Below are positions 1 through 6,795 of a stretch of DNA of 10,911 bases, piece after piece. The first letter of the stretch is position 1, and each line of letters begins with the position of its first letter. The notes below the pieces were generated by a model, which saw nothing but the letters and a program-made list of their open reading frames with translations, was not told the origin of the DNA and did not search any database. The stretch spans positions 1 to 10,911 of the forward strand of contig DATGHD010000408.1 in assembly GCA_035308145.1 (NCBI GenBank). The letters are read 5' to 3'. This stretch comes from Roseiarcus sp035308145. Its GTDB lineage: Bacteria > Pseudomonadota > Alphaproteobacteria > Rhizobiales > Beijerinckiaceae. The position numbers were made by a program, and so were the translations under genes.

Positions 1-517
1 ATCAAGCAGGCGCACGAATTCGGCATCGTCGCCGGCGGTCAGAAGCTCGCGGGGTCGCTTCTGTTCATCACCGACGTCAATGGGCTGGGTCTCGAAGTCG
101 CGCAGGGCCTTCAACTCACCTCGGCCTTCTATTGGGACATGAACGACGGCACGCGCGAATTCTCGAAGCGCTTTTCCGCGCGCATGAAGAACCACGCCAT
201 GCCGACCATGTCGCAGGCGGGGACCTATTCGGCGGTGGCGCACTACCTGAAGACCCTGGACGCCCTCGGCGGCAATCCGCACGACGGCGCCAAAGTCGTC
301 GCCAAAGATGAAGGAGATTCCGACCGACGACGTTATTTTTGGCAAAGGATCTGTCCGGGTCGACGGGCGGGTGATTCACCCGGTCTATCTCTTCGAGGTG
401 AAGACTCCGGCCGAATCGAAATATCCATGGGACTATTACAAACTGATTGCGACCATTCCGGCTGACGAGGCGTTTCGACCGCTTTCGCAGAGCGCATGCC
501 CGCTAGTGAAGAAATAG
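1..517 (+). pseudogene. ABC transporter substrate-binding protein, 3' part, frameshifted copy
   Basis: This is the C-terminal part (about 171 residues) of a periplasmic type I (LivK-like) substrate-binding protein; the 5' part lies before the window. It aligns without gaps to residues 233-403 of the intact gene that follows, with about 80% identical residues counted by eye. Reading is in frame 1 from base 1 to about 303 (…HDGAKVVAK), then continues in frame 2 (MKEIPTDD…) to the TAG at 515-517. The cause is one extra A: GCCAAAGATG at 301-310 where the second copy has GCCAAGATG. The original frame stops at TGA 463-465 and would give an altered tail. Downstream of the shift the reading frame is fully conserved (FEVKTPAESKYPWDYYKL, ending CPLVKK). 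The break is therefore either very recent or a sequencing error, in which case this is a working paralogue. Confidence 0.8.
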
Positions 518-579
518 CAAATGCGCCCGCCGCTGGCTGCTTGAACGAGGCCGGCGGCAATGTTTTGGGAGGATGTGGG

Positions 580-1791
580 ATGAAATCGAGATTAGCTTTC
601 GCTTTGACCGCCAGCCTCATGCTGACGAGCGCCGCTCTCGCCGACGACAAAGTCGTCAAGATCGGGAGCTTGGACGACCAGTCCAGCCTTTATGCCGATA
701 TTGGCGGTCCGGGCTCGACGTTGGCCGCGCAAATGGCGGTCGAGGACAGCGGCCTGACCAAGAAGGGATGGACGATCTCCGTCATCGACGCCGACCACCA
801 GAACAAGCCGGATGTCGGCGCCGGCGTTGCTCGCAAGTGGTTAGATGAGGACAAGGTTGACGTCATCGTCAGTCTCGACAATTCCGCCGTCGCGCTCGCG
901 GTGTCGCAGGTCGGGAAGGAAAAGAATGGCGTCGTGCTGCCTTCGGGCGCTGCGTCCTCCGCGCTGACCAACAAGGCCTGCAACGCCAACACGATCCACT
1001 GGGCCTACGACACCTACGCGCTCGCCAACGGCACCGGCAAATCCATGGTCAAGGCCGGCGGCGACACATGGTTCTTCATCACCGCCGACTACGCCTTCGG
1101 CCATCAGTTGCAGCACGATACGACCGCCGTGGTCGAGGCCAGCGGCGGCAAGGTCCTCGGTAGCGTCAACGCCCCGCTCAACACGCCGGATTTCTCGTCC
1201 TTTCTGCTGCAGGCGCAGAGTTCCAAAGCCAAGATCGTCGCCCTCGCCAACGCCGGCGGCGACACGACCAATTCGATCAAGCAGGCGCATGAATTCGGGC
1301 TTACCGCCAGCGGCCAGAAGCTGGCGGGGCTCTTGCTGTTCATCACCGATGTCCACGCGCTCGGTCTTGACGTCGCGCAGGGCTTAAGCCTCACCTCGAC
1401 CTTTTATTGGGACCTCAACGACGGCACGCGCGAATTCTCCAAACGGTTCGCCGCGCGAATGAAGAACCACGCGATGCCGACTATGACGCAGGCCGGCGTC
1501 TATTCCTCGCTCATTCACTATTTCAAGGCGCTGGAGGCGCTCGGCGGCAATCCGCATGACGGCGCCAAGGTCGTCGCCAAGATGAAGGAGATGCCGACGG
1601 ACGATCCTTTGTTCGGCAAAGGGGCCATCCGCGCCGACGGGCGAAAAATCCATCCGGCTTATCTCTTCGAAGTGAAGACGCCCGCCGATTCGAAATATCC
1701 CTGGGACTACTACAAGCTCGTCGCGACGATCCCCGGGGACGAGGCGTTTCGTCCGCTTTCGGAGAGCGAATGTCCTTTGGTCAAAAAGTAA
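580..1791 (+). CDS. ABC transporter periplasmic substrate-binding protein (LivK-like, type I fold)
   Basis: 403-residue extracytoplasmic binding protein that delivers a ligand to the LivH/LivM permease encoded just downstream. Residues 1-21 are a Sec signal peptide: basic MKSR, a hydrophobic stretch, then SAALA before DDKVVKIG, the likely cleavage site. The mature protein has the usual start of the Peripla_BP_6 family (VVKIGSLDDQSSLYADIGG), a ligand-lobe segment VDVIVSLDNSAVALAVSQV and WFFITADYAFGHQ near residues 165-177. I start at ATG 580, which has GGGAGGA at 567-573; the frame is open upstream to 496, but that would bury the signal peptide and overlap the preceding copy. The preceding gene is a tandem paralogue. 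The ligand is not deducible: branched-chain amino acids, amides, urea and short carboxylates are all used by this family. Confidence 0.9.
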   Translation: MKSRLAFALTASLMLTSAALADDKVVKIGSLDDQSSLYADIGGPGSTLAAQMAVEDSGLTKKGWTISVIDADHQNKPDVGAGVARKWLDEDKVDVIVSLDNSAVALAVSQVGKEKNGVVLPSGAASSALTNKACNANTIHWAYDTYALANGTGKSMVKAGGDTWFFITADYAFGHQLQHDTTAVVEASGGKVLGSVNAPLNTPDFSSFLLQAQSSKAKIVALANAGGDTTNSIKQAHEFGLTASGQKLAGLLLFITDVHALGLDVAQGLSLTSTFYWDLNDGTREFSKRFAARMKNHAMPTMTQAGVYSSLIHYFKALEALGGNPHDGAKVVAKMKEMPTDDPLFGKGAIRADGRKIHPAYLFEVKTPADSKYPWDYYKLVATIPGDEAFRPLSESECPLVKK

Positions 1792-1794
1792 GCC

Positions 1795-1839
1795 AGCATC
1801 GAAAGCGGCCGTCCTTCTTTCGAGGGCGGCGGTGATGCT
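1795..1839 (+). promoter_or_regulatory. Stem-loop between binding-protein gene and livH
   Basis: Nested inverted repeats fill the 63-bp gap. The outer arms AGCATC (1795-1800) and GATGCT (1834-1839) are exact; the inner arms GCCGTCC (1808-1814) and GGGCGGC (1824-1830) pair with one G-U. A competing pairing CGAAAG/CTTTCG is also possible. There is no T-run, so it is unlikely to be a full terminator. In such operons a hairpin here commonly protects the abundant binding-protein mRNA or lowers permease expression; that role is inferred. Confidence 0.45.
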
Positions 1840-1854
1840 CTAGAGGGCAGGGGG

Positions 1855-2742
1855 ATGCTCGCCGCGCTCGCCATTTCGCCGCAGGCTCTGTTCGGGCAAT
1901 TGCTGCTCGGCCTGATCAATGGCGCGTTTTACGCGCTGTTGAGCCTGGGCCTTGCGGTGATTTTCGGCATGCTCAACATCGTCAATTTCGCCCACGGCGC
2001 GCTGTTCATGATGGGCGCTTTCTGCGCCTACTTTCTCCTCAATGGTCTCGGCCTCAACTACTGGTTTGCGCTCATCCTGGCGCCGCTGATGATGGGCGTG
2101 TTCGGCGCCGCGCTCGAACGTCTGTTCTTGAAGCGGATCGCCGGTCTCGACCCTGTCTACGGGCTGTTGCTGACTTTCGGCCTCGCATTGATCATTCAGG
2201 GCGTGTTTCAAAATTACTTTGGCTCGTCCGGCCTGCCTTACGCGATCCCTGCCGCGCTCTCCGGCGGCCGCAATCTCGGTTTCATGTTCCTGCCGAACTA
2301 CCGAGCGTGGGCGATCGCCTTTTCGCTCGTCGTCTGCGTCGGCTGCTGGTTCCTGATCGAGAGGACCAAGCTCGGCGCTTATTTGCGCGCGGCGACCGAA
2401 AACCCGGCCTTGGTCCGCGCCTTCGGCATCAATGTGCCGCGGATGATCACTCTGACCTATGCAGCCGGCGTGGCGCTGGCGGGCCTCGCCGGCGTGCTCG
2501 CCGCGCCGATCAACCAGGTGCGCCCGCAGATGGGCGAAAACTTCATCATCGTGGTTTTCGCGGTCGTGGTAATCGGCGGCATGGGCTCCATCATGGGGTC
2601 GATCGTCACCGGCTTCCTTCTCGGCGTCGTCGAGGGATTGACCAAGGTCTTCTATCCCGAGGCCTCGAACACGGTCGTCTTCGTCATCATGGCGATTGTC
2701 TTGTTGATCAAGCCGGCCGGCCTCTTTGGGAGAGCCTCGTGA
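1855..2742 (+). CDS. livH: Branched-chain amino acid-type ABC transporter permease, LivH family
   Basis: 295-residue inner-membrane permease, one half of the channel of a hydrophobic/branched-chain amino acid type ABC importer. Hydrophobic helices run through the whole protein. The N-terminal family signature is clear (LINGAFYALLSLGLAVIFGMLNIVNFAHGA, about residues 20-49), and so is the cytoplasmic EAA-type loop that contacts the ATPase (GAYLRAATENPALVRAFGINV, about residues 176-196). It ends with the usual IKPAGLFGR. The start is ATG 1855, preceded by the purine-rich AGAGGGCAGGGGG. Its stop overlaps the GTG start of livM (GTGA), so the two permeases are translationally coupled. The symbol is given for the family; the substrate is not proven. 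Confidence 0.92.
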   Translation: MLAALAISPQALFGQLLLGLINGAFYALLSLGLAVIFGMLNIVNFAHGALFMMGAFCAYFLLNGLGLNYWFALILAPLMMGVFGAALERLFLKRIAGLDPVYGLLLTFGLALIIQGVFQNYFGSSGLPYAIPAALSGGRNLGFMFLPNYRAWAIAFSLVVCVGCWFLIERTKLGAYLRAATENPALVRAFGINVPRMITLTYAAGVALAGLAGVLAAPINQVRPQMGENFIIVVFAVVVIGGMGSIMGSIVTGFLLGVVEGLTKVFYPEASNTVVFVIMAIVLLIKPAGLFGRAS

Positions 2743-3713
2743 CGACAAGCGCGCCTTCGCCGGCGGCCGAGACGGCGGCGAGCGCGCGCCATGAGCGCGA
2801 TGAAGCGATCGCTTTCGTCGTCATGACGGCGCTTTTCGCGGCGGCGCCCTTGGCGATTTATCCGTTCTTCATGATGCAGGCCTTGTGCTTTGCGCTCTTC
2901 GCCTGCGCCTTCAACTTGCTGATCGGCTACGTCGGCCTGTTGTCCTTCGGCCATGCGATGTTCTTAGGGACGGCGGGCTATCTCAGCGCCCACGCCGCCA
3001 AAGTCTGGGGTCTGACGCCCGACCTTTGCATCCTCTTTGGCGTCTTTGGCGCAGCTCTGCTCGGCGTCGTAACCGGCGCGCTGGCGATCCGCCGTCAAGG
3101 CATCTATTTTGCAATGATAACGCTGGCGCTCGCGCAGATGATCTATTTCTTCTGCGTCGAGGCGCCGTTCACCCATGGCGAGGACGGCATCCAAGGCGTG
3201 CCCCAGGGCGTGTTTCTTGGCGTGATCCCTTTGTCGAACCCCTGGGCGCTTTATTATGTCGTGCTCGCGATTTTCCTCGTCGGCTTCTTCATCATCTATC
3301 GCGCGGTCAACTCGCCGTTCGGCGAAATCCTCAAGGCGATCCGCGAAAACGAGCCGCGCGCGGTTTCGCTCGGCTATCGCGTCGATCAATATAAGCTCGC
3401 CGCCTTCGTCCTGTCGGCGGCGCTCTGCGGCCTCGCGGGCGCGACCAAGGCGATCGTCGCGCAAAACGCGTCGCTGACGGATGTGGAATATTCGATGTCC
3501 GGACAGGTTATTCTGATGACCTTGCTCGGCGGCATGGGAACGATCTATGGCCCGGTCGTCGGCGCGCTGATCGTCGTCGCCATGCAGAACTATCTCGCTC
3601 AATCGGGACAATGGGTGACGGTGATTCAAGGCGTCATCTTCGTTTTGTGCGTTCTCGTTTTTCGGCGCGGCGTCGTCGGCGAGATCGCACGCCGGTTCAA
3701 ACTGTCGCTGTGA
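2739..3713 (+). CDS. livM: Branched-chain amino acid-type ABC transporter permease, LivM family
   Basis: 324-residue second permease subunit. The N-terminus (about 25 residues: TTSAPSPAAETAASARHERDE) is polar and cytoplasmic, followed by multiple hydrophobic helices. Family signatures are NLLIGYVGLLSFGHAMFLG, the EAA-type loop GEILKAIRENEPRAVSLGYRV, and LLGGMGTIYGPVVGAL near the C-terminus. The start is GTG 2739, which overlaps the livH stop and has GGGAGA at 2728-2733. The frame stays open far upstream (to 2307), but that stretch is only a shadow of livH. No livG/livF ATPase genes follow; a hairpin and an unrelated gene come next, so the ATPases must be upstream of the window or elsewhere. 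Confidence 0.92.
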   Translation: MTTSAPSPAAETAASARHERDEAIAFVVMTALFAAAPLAIYPFFMMQALCFALFACAFNLLIGYVGLLSFGHAMFLGTAGYLSAHAAKVWGLTPDLCILFGVFGAALLGVVTGALAIRRQGIYFAMITLALAQMIYFFCVEAPFTHGEDGIQGVPQGVFLGVIPLSNPWALYYVVLAIFLVGFFIIYRAVNSPFGEILKAIRENEPRAVSLGYRVDQYKLAAFVLSAALCGLAGATKAIVAQNASLTDVEYSMSGQVILMTLLGGMGTIYGPVVGALIVVAMQNYLAQSGQWVTVIQGVIFVLCVLVFRRGVVGEIARRFKLSL

Positions 3714-3718
3714 AGAGA

Positions 3719-3736
3719 GGGCGCGCTCTCGCGCCC
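3719..3736 (+). terminator. Hairpin after livM, possible end of transport operon
   Basis: A perfect 7-bp GC stem GGGCGCG/CGCGCCC with a CTCT loop begins six bases after the livM stop. It is directly followed by a second small palindrome (GGGCATGCCC, 3737-3746). No T-run follows, so it is not a canonical intrinsic terminator. It may end or weaken transcription with Rho, or protect the 3' end. Confidence 0.4.
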
Positions 3737-3770
3737 GGGCATGCCCCGCGAAAAATAACGAGAGGACGCC

Positions 3771-4160
3771 ATGAGATTTGAAGGCGGATGCTATTGCGGC
3801 GCAGTGCGTTATGCGGCCGACGGCGAGCCGATGTTGCGGGCCCAGTGCCACTGCCGCGAATGCCAATACATCAGCGGCGGCGCCCCGAACATGTTCCTTC
3901 TGATGCCGCCCAACGGCTTCCGTTACACTATGGGGACGCCGAAGCGATTTACCCGAAGCGACATCGAGCGACCGGTGACGCGGGAATTCTGCGTTGAATG
4001 CGGCACGCATCTCACCACCCGGCGGCCCGGCTTGGACGCGATCATCCTGAAGATCGGCACGCTCGATGATCCGAGCCTCTATGGCGCCCCCCAAATGGCG
4101 ATCTTCACGATCGACAAACAGGCGTTCCATCTTATTCCTGAGGGCCTGCCGGCCTTTTGA
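3771..4160 (+). CDS. GFA (glutathione-dependent formaldehyde-activating)/CENP-V-type zinc protein
   Basis: 129-residue protein of the GFA/CENP-V fold, a small zinc-binding beta domain. All signature cysteines are present: GGCYCGAVRY (C7, C9), CHCRECQ (C26, C28, C31) and EFCVECGTHL (C74, C77). The founding member is a Paracoccus protein reported to speed the formation of S-hydroxymethylglutathione, but most family members have no proven reaction, and this one should not be taken as a formaldehyde enzyme. It lacks a signal peptide, so it is cytosolic. The start is ATG 3771 with AGAGGA at 3761-3766. It stands 57 bp after livM and 83 bp before the acetyltransferase, with no functional link visible. 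Confidence 0.88.
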   Translation: MRFEGGCYCGAVRYAADGEPMLRAQCHCRECQYISGGAPNMFLLMPPNGFRYTMGTPKRFTRSDIERPVTREFCVECGTHLTTRRPGLDAIILKIGTLDDPSLYGAPQMAIFTIDKQAFHLIPEGLPAF

Positions 4161-4230
4161 GCGCTTGCCGAGACGATGAGCGCCCGGCTGCTCTTAACTC
4201 TCACTAAAGACGCGGTCGCTCCGTTCTTGG

Positions 4231-4236
4231 TATAGT
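4231..4236 (+). promoter_or_regulatory. Possible -10 element for a leaderless acetyltransferase mRNA
   Basis: TATAGT ends only seven bases before the ATG at 4244, so a transcript started from it would begin at or next to the start codon. There is no Shine-Dalgarno-like purine run before this ATG (TTCTGCCG precedes it), which fits a leaderless mRNA. No convincing -35 box is seen at the right distance, so this stays tentative. Confidence 0.25.
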
Positions 4237-4243
4237 TCTGCCG

Positions 4244-4756
4244 ATGCTCATCCGCGACGCAACGACAGAGGACGTCCCGCAGATCCTCGCCATCTATAAC
4301 GACGTGATCGCGACCTCGACGGCGATCTACGCCGTCGCGCCGGCGACCCTCGGCGATCGCGCCGAATGGCTCGATGCGCGCAAGGCGCGCGGCTATCCCG
4401 TTCTGGTCGGGGTCGAGAATGATCTCGTTCTCGGTTTCTCGTCTTTCGGCGACTGGCGCGGCGCCTGGTCCGCCTACCGTTACACGGTCGAGCATTCCGT
4501 GCATGTCCGCGCGGATAGGCGCGGCCAGGGCGTCGGCGGCCGCCTCGTCGAGGCGCTATTCCCCCGCGCGCTGGCGATGAACATGCATGTGATAATCGGC
4601 GCGATCGACGCCGCCAATGAAGGCTCGCTCCGGTTTCATCAGCGGCTGGGCTTTCAACGCGCCGCGCATTTCAGCGAGGTCGGCCACAAATTCGGGCGTT
4701 GGCTCGACCTCGTCTTCATGCAGAAATATCTCGACGCGCCGGGCGCGCCGCGCTGA
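4244..4756 (+). CDS. GNAT-family N-acetyltransferase, phosphinothricin acetyltransferase-like (Pat/MnaT type)
   Basis: 170-residue acetyl-CoA-dependent N-acetyltransferase. The N-terminus MLIRDATTEDVPQILAIYND is the standard beginning of the Pat/YncA (MnaT) group, so ATG 4244 is a sound start although it lacks a ribosome-binding site. The acetyl-CoA pyrophosphate loop is VRADRRGQGVGGRL (residues 88-101). The C-terminal half has IDAANEGSLRFHQRLGF (121-137) and VGHKFGRWLDLVFMQK, also typical of this group. Such enzymes acetylate the amino group of methionine sulfoximine or sulfone and, in some cases, phosphinothricin; the actual substrate here is unknown. It converges with metF, with eight bases between the stop codons. 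Confidence 0.88.
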   Translation: MLIRDATTEDVPQILAIYNDVIATSTAIYAVAPATLGDRAEWLDARKARGYPVLVGVENDLVLGFSSFGDWRGAWSAYRYTVEHSVHVRADRRGQGVGGRLVEALFPRALAMNMHVIIGAIDAANEGSLRFHQRLGFQRAAHFSEVGHKFGRWLDLVFMQKYLDAPGAPR

Positions 4757-4764
4757 GCCGCCAC

Positions 4765-5715
4765 TTATCGCGTGGTCGGGAGCGGCGCGATCGCCGCGCC
4801 TTCCTGGCCCGCCCAACGCGTCGGCGAGGCCGCCTGCGGCCTTATGCCGATTAGGTGACAAATCGCGAAGACGAGGTCGGCGCGGTTCATTGTATAAAAA
4901 TGCAAGTCGCGGACGCCCCGATCGATCAGATCGAGAACCTGTTCGGCGCAAACCGCCGCCGCGACCAGCCGGCGCGTGACAGGATCATCGTCCAGCCCCT
5001 CGAATCGATCGGCCAGCCATTTGGGCACGCTCGCGCCGGCGCGTTTGGCGAAGCCCGCTGTCTGTTTGAAATTTTGCACCGGCACGATGCCGGGCACGAT
5101 TGGAATCGTCAGTCCGGCGGCCGCTGCGACATCGAGGAAGCGCAAATAGACGCTGTTGTCGAAGAAGAATTGGGTGATCGCCCGGTCGGCGCCGGCGTCG
5201 ACCTTGCGTTTGAGAATCTCAATGTCGTGCAGAAGATTCGGGCTTTGCGGATGCTTCTCGGGATAGGCGGCGACCGAGACTTGAAAATCGCCGAGAGCCT
5301 TGACTCCGGCGACCAAGGTTGCCGTTGACTGATAACCGGTCGGATGCGGCTGGTACGATGCGTCGACGCCGCCGGGCGGATCGCCCCTAAGGGCGACAAT
5401 ATGGCGCACGCCCGCCGCGTGATAGTCGCGGATGACCTCGTCGATTTCGGCGCGCGCTGCGCCGACGCACGTCAGATGGGCGGCGGGATTGAGCGCCGTC
5501 TCGTCGACGATGCCCGACACGGTCGCGTGCGTGCGCGCTCTGGTCGAGCCGCCGGCGCCATAGGTGACGGACACGAAGTGGGGCTCGAGCGGCGCGAGCC
5601 GCGTGATCGCCTCCCACAGCGTCCTCTCCATTTCGTCGGTCTTCGGCGGGAAGAATTCAAAGGACACTCGGACCGGCGGACCCGAGCGGCTGAGGCGCGG
5701 CGCGGCGTGCATCAT
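4765..5715 (-). CDS. metF: 5,10-methylenetetrahydrofolate reductase
   Basis: 316-residue cytosolic flavoprotein that reduces 5,10-methylene-THF to 5-methyl-THF, the methyl donor for methionine synthesis. Family motifs appear in order: VSFEFFPPK (residues 17-25, with the catalytic Glu at 20), VTYGAGGS (50-57), ALRGDPP (108-114, Asp 112 near the flavin), AAYPEKHP (149-156), ITQFFFD (180-186) and PIVPGIVPV (205-213). It is about 20 residues longer than E. coli MetF, at both ends. The gene begins ATGATG immediately after the TAG of the ArsR-methyltransferase gene, with AGGAGG (5724-5729 on the complement) inside the end of that gene. The two are therefore one operon with coupled translation, which points to methionine/SAM-cycle control of metF. 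Confidence 0.95.
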   Translation of the reverse strand: MMHAAPRLSRSGPPVRVSFEFFPPKTDEMERTLWEAITRLAPLEPHFVSVTYGAGGSTRARTHATVSGIVDETALNPAAHLTCVGAARAEIDEVIRDYHAAGVRHIVALRGDPPGGVDASYQPHPTGYQSTATLVAGVKALGDFQVSVAAYPEKHPQSPNLLHDIEILKRKVDAGADRAITQFFFDNSVYLRFLDVAAAAGLTIPIVPGIVPVQNFKQTAGFAKRAGASVPKWLADRFEGLDDDPVTRRLVAAAVCAEQVLDLIDRGVRDLHFYTMNRADLVFAICHLIGIRPQAASPTRWAGQEGAAIAPLPTTR

Positions 5716-6747
5716 CTAGGCAACCTCCTGCACAGCCCTGGCCGGCGCATCCGCGATCAGCCGCGGGTCCTTGGCCAGCCAGATGGCGACCGTAAGCTTG
5801 CCGGCCTCGCCATCGATCGGGGAAACATCGCGTTTCTGAGCGATGTCGAGGCCCGCGTCGGTAAGGAAAGACTCGACCTCTTCGGCCGTGAAACCAAGGC
5901 GACGATGCGCAAAAGCCTCGCGTAAGAATTCCTCTTCATGCGCGGCGAAATCGACGACGAGGAGCCGACCGCCGGCCTTAAGCGCGCGGGCGGCCTCCGC
6001 CAAGGCGCGAGCCGGGTCGTCGAGGAAGTGGAGCACCTGGTGAATGATCGCCACGTCATAGGCGTTGCGTTCGACCGGCGGCGCGTAGATGTCTCCTTGG
6101 CGCAATTGGACGTTGCGCAGGTCTGTCTGATCGATCCGCGAGCGAGCCAGCGCCAGCATGGCGGGGCTTTGATCGACGCCGACAGCGCGCTGGGCGATCG
6201 GCGCAAAGAGCTCCAACATCCGGCCGGTTCCCGTTCCGAGGTCGAGCAGCGCGCCGACCGGCTTGTCGCCGATCAAGGTCTTCATCGCGGCCTCCACGCG
6301 CTCTTCCGAGGCGTGCATCGCGCGAATGCGGTCCCAATCCTTGGCCATCTGGGCGAAATAGGCGGCGGCCTGGCGGCGCCGCGCTTCGCGGGTCATCGCC
6401 AGCCGGGCGCGGTCCGCAGCGATAAGGGGATCCGCCGGATCAATCCGCGCGACAATGTCGCGGGCCAAGGCGACGCCGGCGCCGCCCTCGCTCAAGCGAA
6501 AGAAGGCCCATGCGCCCTCGCGGCGGCGCTCGGCAAGCCCGGCCTCGGTCAGGAGTTTGAGATGACGCGACACGCGCGGCTGCGACTGGCCGAGAATGGC
6601 CACCAATTCGCTCACCGTCAGCTCGGCCTCGGCCAAAAGGCAGAGCAGACGCAGACGGGTGACTTCGCCCGCCGCCGCCAACCCGGCGAGCAGGTCTTGC
6701 AGATGGGCGGTCGCCGGCGGAAGGAAAGCCGTAGCCTCTTTAGACAT
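5716..6747 (-). CDS. ArsR-family regulator fused to a SAM-dependent methyltransferase (SahR-like)
   Basis: 343-residue two-domain protein. Residues 15-85 form an ArsR-type winged helix: LAAAGEVTRLRLLCLLAEAE, recognition region LTVSELVAILGQSQPRVSRHLKLLTEAGL, wing ERRREGAWAFFRL. The arsenic/metal cysteine pair of classical ArsR (ELCVC) is absent, so a metal sensor is unlikely. Residues 130-335 are a class I methyltransferase: motif I LLDLGTGTGRMLEL (167-180), GVDQSPAML (190-198), DVAIIHQVLHFLDDP (231-245) and KAGGRLLVVDFAAHEEE. The start is ATG 6747; an upstream in-frame TTG at 6783 would translate across the palindromic operator and is less likely. Placement directly before metF suggests control of methionine/SAM metabolism, as known for ArsR-family SahR. 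Effector and any methylation substrate are inferred or unknown. Confidence 0.88.
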   Translation of the reverse strand: MSKEATAFLPPATAHLQDLLAGLAAAGEVTRLRLLCLLAEAELTVSELVAILGQSQPRVSRHLKLLTEAGLAERRREGAWAFFRLSEGGAGVALARDIVARIDPADPLIAADRARLAMTREARRRQAAAYFAQMAKDWDRIRAMHASEERVEAAMKTLIGDKPVGALLDLGTGTGRMLELFAPIAQRAVGVDQSPAMLALARSRIDQTDLRNVQLRQGDIYAPPVERNAYDVAIIHQVLHFLDDPARALAEAARALKAGGRLLVVDFAAHEEEFLREAFAHRRLGFTAEEVESFLTDAGLDIAQKRDVSPIDGEAGKLTVAIWLAKDPRLIADAPARAVQEVA

Positions 6748-6764
6748 AAAGATATCTTTATGTC
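6743..6764. promoter_or_regulatory. Perfect 22-bp palindrome, probable operator of the ArsR-methyltransferase/metF operon
   Basis: The half-site GACATAAAGAT is followed without spacer by its exact reverse complement, centred between 6753 and 6754, in otherwise GC-rich DNA. It is AT-rich and of the size bound by ArsR-family dimers. One arm contains the ATG start (6747-6745 on the - strand) of the regulator gene, so a bound dimer would cover the start codon and probably the -10 region. A TTGCCA at 6778-6783 (- strand) could serve as -35, but the promoter itself is weakly defined. Self-repression is inferred. Confidence 0.75.
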
Positions 6765-6769
6765 CGTTC

Positions 6770-6785
6770 GGCAAGCTTGGCAAGC
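6770..6785. repeat. Short direct repeat upstream of the regulator gene
   Basis: GGCAAGC occurs twice, 9 bases apart (6770-6776 and 6779-6785), in the 48-bp gap between the B3/B4 gene and the ArsR-methyltransferase gene. On the transcribed strand it reads GCTTGCC twice, providing two possible -35-like TTGCC cores. It may be chance. Confidence 0.3.
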
Positions 6786-6795
6786 CTTCAGCGGA

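Noticed and set aside
496..579. Upstream start of the second binding-protein gene
   Set aside because: Would overlap the first copy and mask the signal peptide; ATG 580 has a good ribosome-binding site.
2307..2738. Upstream extension of the livM frame across livH
   Set aside because: Translates to an Arg-rich out-of-frame reading of livH; GTG 2739 with a ribosome-binding site and normal LivM length is the better start.
1840..2748. 302-codon - strand frame opposite livH
   Set aside because: Very charged Asp/Arg/Glu/His-rich product, exact antisense of a recognisable membrane protein; shadow frame.
2964..4130. 388-codon - strand frame opposite livM and the GFA-type gene
   Set aside because: Spans two unrelated real genes and their gap on the other strand; no motif.
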